Assembly: GCA_943323705.2 (NCBI GenBank)
Contig: CALPIT020000118.1
Location: forward strand, 1-7,839
DNA length: 7,839 bases
Source: Streptomyces griseus
Lineage (GTDB): Bacteria; Bacteroidota; Bacteroidia; Chitinophagales; Chitinophagaceae
Direction: 5' to 3'
The position numbers and the translations under genes were made by a program. Each line of letters starts with the position of its first letter. Positions within the stretch are counted from its first letter, which is position 1. Positions 5,028 to 7,839 of the stretch are shown here, piece by piece. Under the pieces are notes generated by a model that was given only the letters and a program-made list of their open reading frames with translations, did no database searches and was not told the DNA's origin.

Positions 5028-6149
5028 ATGGAAGATACTTTATTATTTGACGCTGTGGAAAGATTTCTCAACAAAGAAATGACTGCTCAAGAGTTGTTTT
5101 ATTTTGAAGAAATGAGAAAAAACAATGCCGAATTCGACCAACAAGTGGTAGAAATGATTTATTTCATCCAGGAATTGAACAAATTTGGCACCCAAAAAAG
5201 CTTGAAACATATCTTAATTGAGACTGAAAATAAACTTTCGGAAGAAGGTATCATTTCAAGAGATCCTCTAAAAGGTTCAGCAAAAGTCATTTTTCTTTGG
5301 AATCGCTATAAAAGAACAATTGCAGTTGCTGCTTCAATTGCAGTTATCGTCTCCATCACCTGCGCCACTCTAATTGCTGCATTTAGCGGAAACAAACAAA
5401 ATAATATCAAACCTTTAGTTGAGAAACTTAAGGAACAAGATGTAAAATACAAAAAGCTTGAAAAACAGATTGGTAAATTAAAAGATGCTAGCGAAAATCA
5501 GGCCGTTCCCGAAAAACCACGTGTAGTAAGCAATTTCAGGGCAACTGGTTTCATGATTGATGTTGACAATAATTACATCGTTACAAATGCCCACGTTCTC
5601 AACGAGGCTACACATCAATTAATCGTAGAAAACAATAAAGGAGAACAATTCCTGGCTGAATCAGTATATGTAAATCCGGAAAATGACCTCGCCATTATAA
5701 AAATCACGGATAAAGATTTCAAAAAAATCCCTGCCCTTCCATTTAGCATTAGAAGAAACAATGCAGACTTAGGCGAACAGGTTTTCATGCTGGGTTATCC
5801 TAAACAGGAAATCGTTTATGGCGAAGGTTATATCAGTGCTCAAAACGGCTATCAGATGGATACTATTTTCTGTCAGTTGAGTACATTAGCCAATGAAGGA
5901 AATAGCGGATCACCAGTTTTCAATAAAAATGGAGAAATAGTTGGTGTGATCTCAAGTAAAGAAGCAGATGCAGAGGGTGTGGTTTATGCGATAAAATCTG
6001 CAAACATTTATAGCGCTATCAATGAAATGAGAAAAGTAAAAGAAAACAGCGATATCAAAATCACCGCCAAACCTATATTAAGGAAAACAGACAGAATTAC
6101 TCAGATTAGGAAGGTTCAGGATTATGTGTTTATGATTAAGGGAAATTAA
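5028..6149 (+). CDS. Membrane-anchored trypsin-like serine protease with anti-sigma-like N-terminus
   Basis: A 373-residue single-pass protein. Residues 5-60 (ERFLNKEMTAQELFYFEEMR and following) resemble the cytoplasmic N-terminal helices of Bacteroidota anti-sigma factors (YLNGEMSxEExxxFE pattern). A basic WNRYKR (91-96) precedes one membrane helix at about 97-119, which places the N-terminus inside and the rest in the periplasm. A Lys/Glu-rich coiled coil (about 127-155) leads to a trypsin-fold protease at about 165-335. Its triad is complete: His189 in TNAHV, Asp220 in ENDLAII and Ser293 in GNSGSP. No PDZ domain follows, only a basic 35-residue tail. The gene starts 1 nt after the sigma-factor stop, so the pair is almost certainly co-translated. 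I infer that it holds the sigma factor at the membrane and that the protease domain senses or processes envelope signals. Protease activity alone, without anti-sigma function, is the main alternative. Confidence 0.88.
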   Translation: MEDTLLFDAVERFLNKEMTAQELFYFEEMRKNNAEFDQQVVEMIYFIQELNKFGTQKSLKHILIETENKLSEEGIISRDPLKGSAKVIFLWNRYKRTIAVAASIAVIVSITCATLIAAFSGNKQNNIKPLVEKLKEQDVKYKKLEKQIGKLKDASENQAVPEKPRVVSNFRATGFMIDVDNNYIVTNAHVLNEATHQLIVENNKGEQFLAESVYVNPENDLAIIKITDKDFKKIPALPFSIRRNNADLGEQVFMLGYPKQEIVYGEGYISAQNGYQMDTIFCQLSTLANEGNSGSPVFNKNGEIVGVISSKEADAEGVVYAIKSANIYSAINEMRKVKENSDIKITAKPILRKTDRITQIRKVQDYVFMIKGN

Positions 6150-6150
6150 G

Positions 6151-6176
6151 GCCCCCTCAATCCCCCAAGGGGGAAC
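6151..6176. repeat. CCCCC/GGGGG hairpin repeat, possible terminator of the sigma-protease operon
   Basis: Starting 1 nt after the protease stop, two C5 runs (6152-6156 and 6162-6166) precede one G5 run (6169-6173). The G run can pair with either C run, giving a tight hairpin with a 2-nt loop (probably needing to open) or a 12-nt loop. The CCCCCTCAATCCCCCAAGGG type of element is, to my knowledge, a recurrent dispersed intergenic repeat in Bacteroidota. No T tract follows on the plus strand, so intrinsic termination is uncertain. Confidence 0.6.
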
Positions 6177-6184
6177 TTTGATAG

Positions 6185-6250
6185 GTTAGCTACGAATTCA
6201 CGAATTTTTCTTTCACCAAGAGGTCACGAAGACTCAAAGAAACACGAAGG
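6185..6250. repeat. First ACGAATTCACGAAT repeat and CACGAAG-type elements
   Basis: GTTAGCTACGAATTCACGAA begins at 6185, and the 24-nt unit at 6192-6215 is repeated exactly at 6308-6331. It is followed by CACGAAG...CACGAAGG elements (6225-6250), short spaced motifs seen in many intergenic regions of this phylum. No reading frame or RNA gene is apparent. Confidence 0.65.
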
Positions 6251-6252
6251 CT

Positions 6253-6300
6253 ATTTTTGAATTTTTATTTTTGAATTTTTATTTTTGAATTTTTATTTTT
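6253..6300. repeat. 14-bp tandem repeat, about 3.4 copies
   Basis: The unit ATTTTTGAATTTTT occurs at 6253-6266, 6267-6280 and 6281-6294 without a mismatch, and a partial copy follows to 6300. Perfect identity suggests recent slippage, so copy number may vary between strains. Confidence 0.9.
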
Positions 6301-6305
6301 TATAA

Positions 6306-6506
6306 CCACGAATTCACGAATTTTTCTTTCATGAGAAAATGATTTTTTGAAATCCGAAAAACCACTTTTACATTTAATATTTTACATTCAATATTTTACA
6401 TTTTGTTAGCCACGAATTCACGAATATATATTCATGAGAAAAAGATTTTTTATATCCTTAATACCACTTTTACATTCTACATTTTACATTCAATATTTTA
6501 CATTCC
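6306..6506. repeat. Diverged 104-bp direct duplication
   Basis: CCACGAATTCACGAAT starts at 6306 and again at 6410. Both copies continue with a similar order of blocks: TTCATGAGAAAA, GATTTTTT, ACCACTTTTACATT, then ACATTCAATATTTTACATT. Agreement is roughly four fifths by eye, with small indels. Each copy ends in 14-bp sub-repeats of the ACATTYAATATTTT type (6370-6383, 6384-6397; 6472-6485, 6486-6499). The second copy stops exactly at the end of the nucleotidyltransferase gene. Together with the preceding repeats this fills the 357-bp gene-free convergent spacer. Confidence 0.8.
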
Positions 6507-7409
6507 TCAACTCCACAAATTCCCTGGATACACTTTTTCTGCAACTAACTTTTCCACACTTGCTTTAACAGAAGGTGCATCTTCTTTGTAAGTAACACCA
6601 AACCATTGAGAAGTAGTAGGAATTACTTTAATCTGATTAGCAGGATTGGCAATGAAATTGTCTGCAATAATTGGAATAAAAAATTCCGCTTTGATATTTG
6701 ATGTGTTTTTAGGCAAAAAATCTTCAAACAATATTTTAGCTTCTTTAAAAATAGAAGGATGAAAACACCAGAAATTCATTGAAACACTTGAATTTGCAGG
6801 CACTTCTGATAGTTGCTCATTTTCTTCAAAAACCACTTTCCCTTCTTCGTTCTTGTATATTTTAGTACATTCTTTAATAGACACCAAATGCTGCTGTGCA
6901 TCAACCTTACATACACCACGACTTACTGTTCCATGTTCGCTTAATGTCATGTCTAGTTGATATCCAATAATGGCATATGTATTTTGATTGCATTCTGTAT
7001 TTAAAAACTGAGCTGCTTTTGCAAATGCATCGGTACCATAATAATCGTCTGCGTTGATAACTGCGAAAGGCTCTTTCACAGCATCAGCGGCACATAATAT
7101 TGCATGACCTGTTCCCCATGGTTTTGTTCTTTCGGGGTTTTGAAATTCAGCTCCAACATAAGCGTCCATTTCCTGATATACATAATCCACTTCAATTTTG
7201 CCTTCGAGTTTATTGCCGAAATTGGCTTTAAATGAATCGGCGAAATCCTTTCTGATGATGAATACTACTTTTCCGAAACCAGCTTTAATCGCATCGTAGA
7301 TTGAATAATCCATAATGGTTTCACCTGAAGGACCGAAGCCCTCAGTTTGTTTCATACTACCATAGCGACTGGCCATTCCTGCGGCTAAAATTAATAAGGT
7401 TGGTTTCAT
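6507..7409 (-). CDS. Sugar-phosphate nucleotidyltransferase (NTP_transferase family)
   Basis: A 300-residue cytoplasmic enzyme of the GT-A-like nucleotidyltransferase family, which joins an NTP to a sugar 1-phosphate to give an NDP-sugar and pyrophosphate. I start it at the ATG at 7409, not seven codons upstream, because MKPTLLILAAGMASRYGSMK puts the first beta strand and the nucleotide-binding signature (8-21) at the usual place. Other visible elements are FGPSGE (25-30), PWGTGHA (97-103), the metal-binding NADDYYG (119-125, Asp121/Asp122), SVSMNFWCF (208-216) and SQWFGVTYKED (267-277). The spacing resembles uncharacterised Bacteroidota proteins with a longer C-terminal part than MurU. The exact nucleotide and sugar are not decidable from sequence alone. 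It is divergent from the PLP-enzyme gene and converges on the sigma-protease operon across a repeat-rich spacer. Confidence 0.9.
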   Translation of the reverse strand: MKPTLLILAAGMASRYGSMKQTEGFGPSGETIMDYSIYDAIKAGFGKVVFIIRKDFADSFKANFGNKLEGKIEVDYVYQEMDAYVGAEFQNPERTKPWGTGHAILCAADAVKEPFAVINADDYYGTDAFAKAAQFLNTECNQNTYAIIGYQLDMTLSEHGTVSRGVCKVDAQQHLVSIKECTKIYKNEEGKVVFEENEQLSEVPANSSVSMNFWCFHPSIFKEAKILFEDFLPKNTSNIKAEFFIPIIADNFIANPANQIKVIPTTSQWFGVTYKEDAPSVKASVEKLVAEKVYPGNLWS

Positions 7410-7447
7410 TTTTATACTATTAAATTGCAATTATAATTAACTAATTG

Positions 7448-7476
7448 CGAAAGTAGTAAATTGTTCTTTATATCAA
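7448..7476 (-). promoter_or_regulatory. Possible promoter for the nucleotidyltransferase gene
   Basis: On the minus strand TTG (7476-7474), an 18-nt spacer and TACTTTCG (7455-7448) match the Bacteroidota -33/-7 boxes with one mismatch (C for T in TTTG). It leaves a 38-nt leader before the ATG at 7409, a more ordinary distance than the other promoter candidates. The -33 box abuts the start codon of the divergent gene at 7481. Confidence 0.4.
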
Positions 7477-7480
7477 TAAT

Positions 7481-7839
7481 ATGAATGCCATTGATTTAGA
7501 TATTAGATTACAACCGGTTGTTGCACCAATGCTCAGTGATAAACATCTTGAACTCTCAATTGCAAGACTTGATCTCATTGATCCTGTAATTTCAGGGAAT
7601 AAAATTTTCAAACTCCATTATTTTATTGAAGAGGCTATTGCTTCAAATAAACAGACGATTGTGACTTGTGGTGGGGCCTATTCGAATCACTTGGCAGCAA
7701 CTGCACGTTTTTGCAAAGAAAAAAGCTTGAAATGCATTGGATTGGTAAGAGGTGAAGAAGTCGATAACCTATCGCATACGCTTAAGCAATGCAAGACTGA
7801 TGACATGAAACTTGTTTACATAAATAGAAATCTATACAG
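7481..7839 (+). CDS. PLP-dependent ACC deaminase/D-cysteine desulfhydrase-like enzyme, N-terminal 119 residues, cut by window edge
   Basis: I translated the open frame from the ATG at 7481 to the window end; it stays open. Residues 25-45 contain LSIARLDLIDPVISGNKIFK, matching the N-terminal part of fold-type II PLP enzymes of the 1-aminocyclopropane-1-carboxylate deaminase/D-cysteine desulfhydrase group. Lys41 in SGNK is the expected Schiff-base lysine. CGGAYSNHLAATA at 63-75 includes the SNH triplet (68-70) that contacts the substrate carboxylate and cofactor. The family is about 300-340 residues, so about a third is present. Bacteroidota members are usually annotated loosely; the choice between deamination of ACC and D-cysteine desulfhydration depends on residues outside the window. 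It is divergent from the nucleotidyltransferase gene, with 71 nt between starts and no Shine-Dalgarno. Confidence 0.9.
   Translation, partial: MNAIDLDIRLQPVVAPMLSDKHLELSIARLDLIDPVISGNKIFKLHYFIEEAIASNKQTIVTCGGAYSNHLAATARFCKEKSLKCIGLVRGEEVDNLSHTLKQCKTDDMKLVYINRNLY

Noticed and set aside
4874..5074. 66-residue minus-strand frame across the sigma/protease junction
   Set aside because: It is antisense to two confident genes and its composition mirrors their codons.
5028..6149. DegP/HtrA designation for the protease
   Set aside because: There is no PDZ domain and the N-terminal half is an anti-sigma-like and membrane segment instead of a signal peptide.
6185..6506. CRISPR array
   Set aside because: The repeats are unequal, AT-rich and tandem with diverged copies instead of regular unique spacers, and no cas gene is present.
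6403..6591. 62-residue plus-strand frame in the repeats, including a signal-like start at ATGAGAAAA
   Set aside because: It consists of repeat sequence running into the antisense of the nucleotidyltransferase; the other repeat copy has a stop after three codons.
7410..7430. Seven-codon N-terminal extension of the nucleotidyltransferase
   Set aside because: The family begins directly before the first beta strand; the extension adds residues with no known role and starts in a T/A-rich leader.

Overview
The window looks like a chromosomal segment of a Bacteroidota bacterium, probably from the Chitinophagaceae/Sphingobacteriales side, although rank below phylum is a guess. The sequence is AT-rich. 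Most starts have A-rich leaders with no Shine-Dalgarno. Several upstream regions carry TTG-N18-20-TAnnTTTG-like boxes, the Bacteroidota primary-sigma promoter pattern. Gene content also fits: small lipoproteins, a stand-alone LuxE-like acyl-protein synthetase, a UbiA-like membrane protein, an ECF sigma factor with a membrane partner, and CCCCCAAGGGGG and ACGAATTCACGAAT intergenic repeats.

Left part (1-1974). A minus-strand cluster reads lipoprotein (1437-1895), UbiA-like membrane protein (607-1437), then M42 metallopeptidase (1-580, cut by the window edge). The first two share a TAATG stop/start, and the peptidase follows after 26 nt. A good promoter match lies just upstream of the lipoprotein.

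Centre-left (1975-4134). A plus-strand LuxE/PaaK-type acyl-protein synthetase (1975-2988) converges, with a 16-nt gap, on a minus-strand Cys-containing putative lipoprotein (3005-3418). Behind that lies a minus-strand YbhB/PEBP protein (3466-3960). A strand-specific intrinsic terminator (4033-4062) ends the next minus-strand gene.

Centre (4135-6149). This is the most interesting block. A 65-aa Ala/Thr/Pro-rich lipoprotein (minus) is divergent from a GTG-started ECF-type sigma factor (plus). Between them is a perfect 8-bp inverted repeat flanking a T-rich spacer. The sigma gene is followed after 1 nt by a 373-aa protein that joins an anti-sigma-like cytoplasmic N-terminus, one membrane helix, a coiled coil and a periplasmic trypsin-like protease with a complete His/Asp/Ser triad. 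I infer an envelope-signalling module in which sensor, protease and sigma-factor holder are one polypeptide.

Right part (6150-7839). A 357-bp convergent, gene-free, repeat-rich spacer holds a G/C hairpin, two families of 14-bp tandem repeats and a diverged 104-bp direct duplication. It is followed by a minus-strand sugar-phosphate nucleotidyltransferase (6507-7409). Divergent from that is the start of a PLP-dependent ACC deaminase/D-cysteine desulfhydrase-like gene (7481 onward, cut by the window edge). I found no tRNA, rRNA, CRISPR array, transposase or phage gene.
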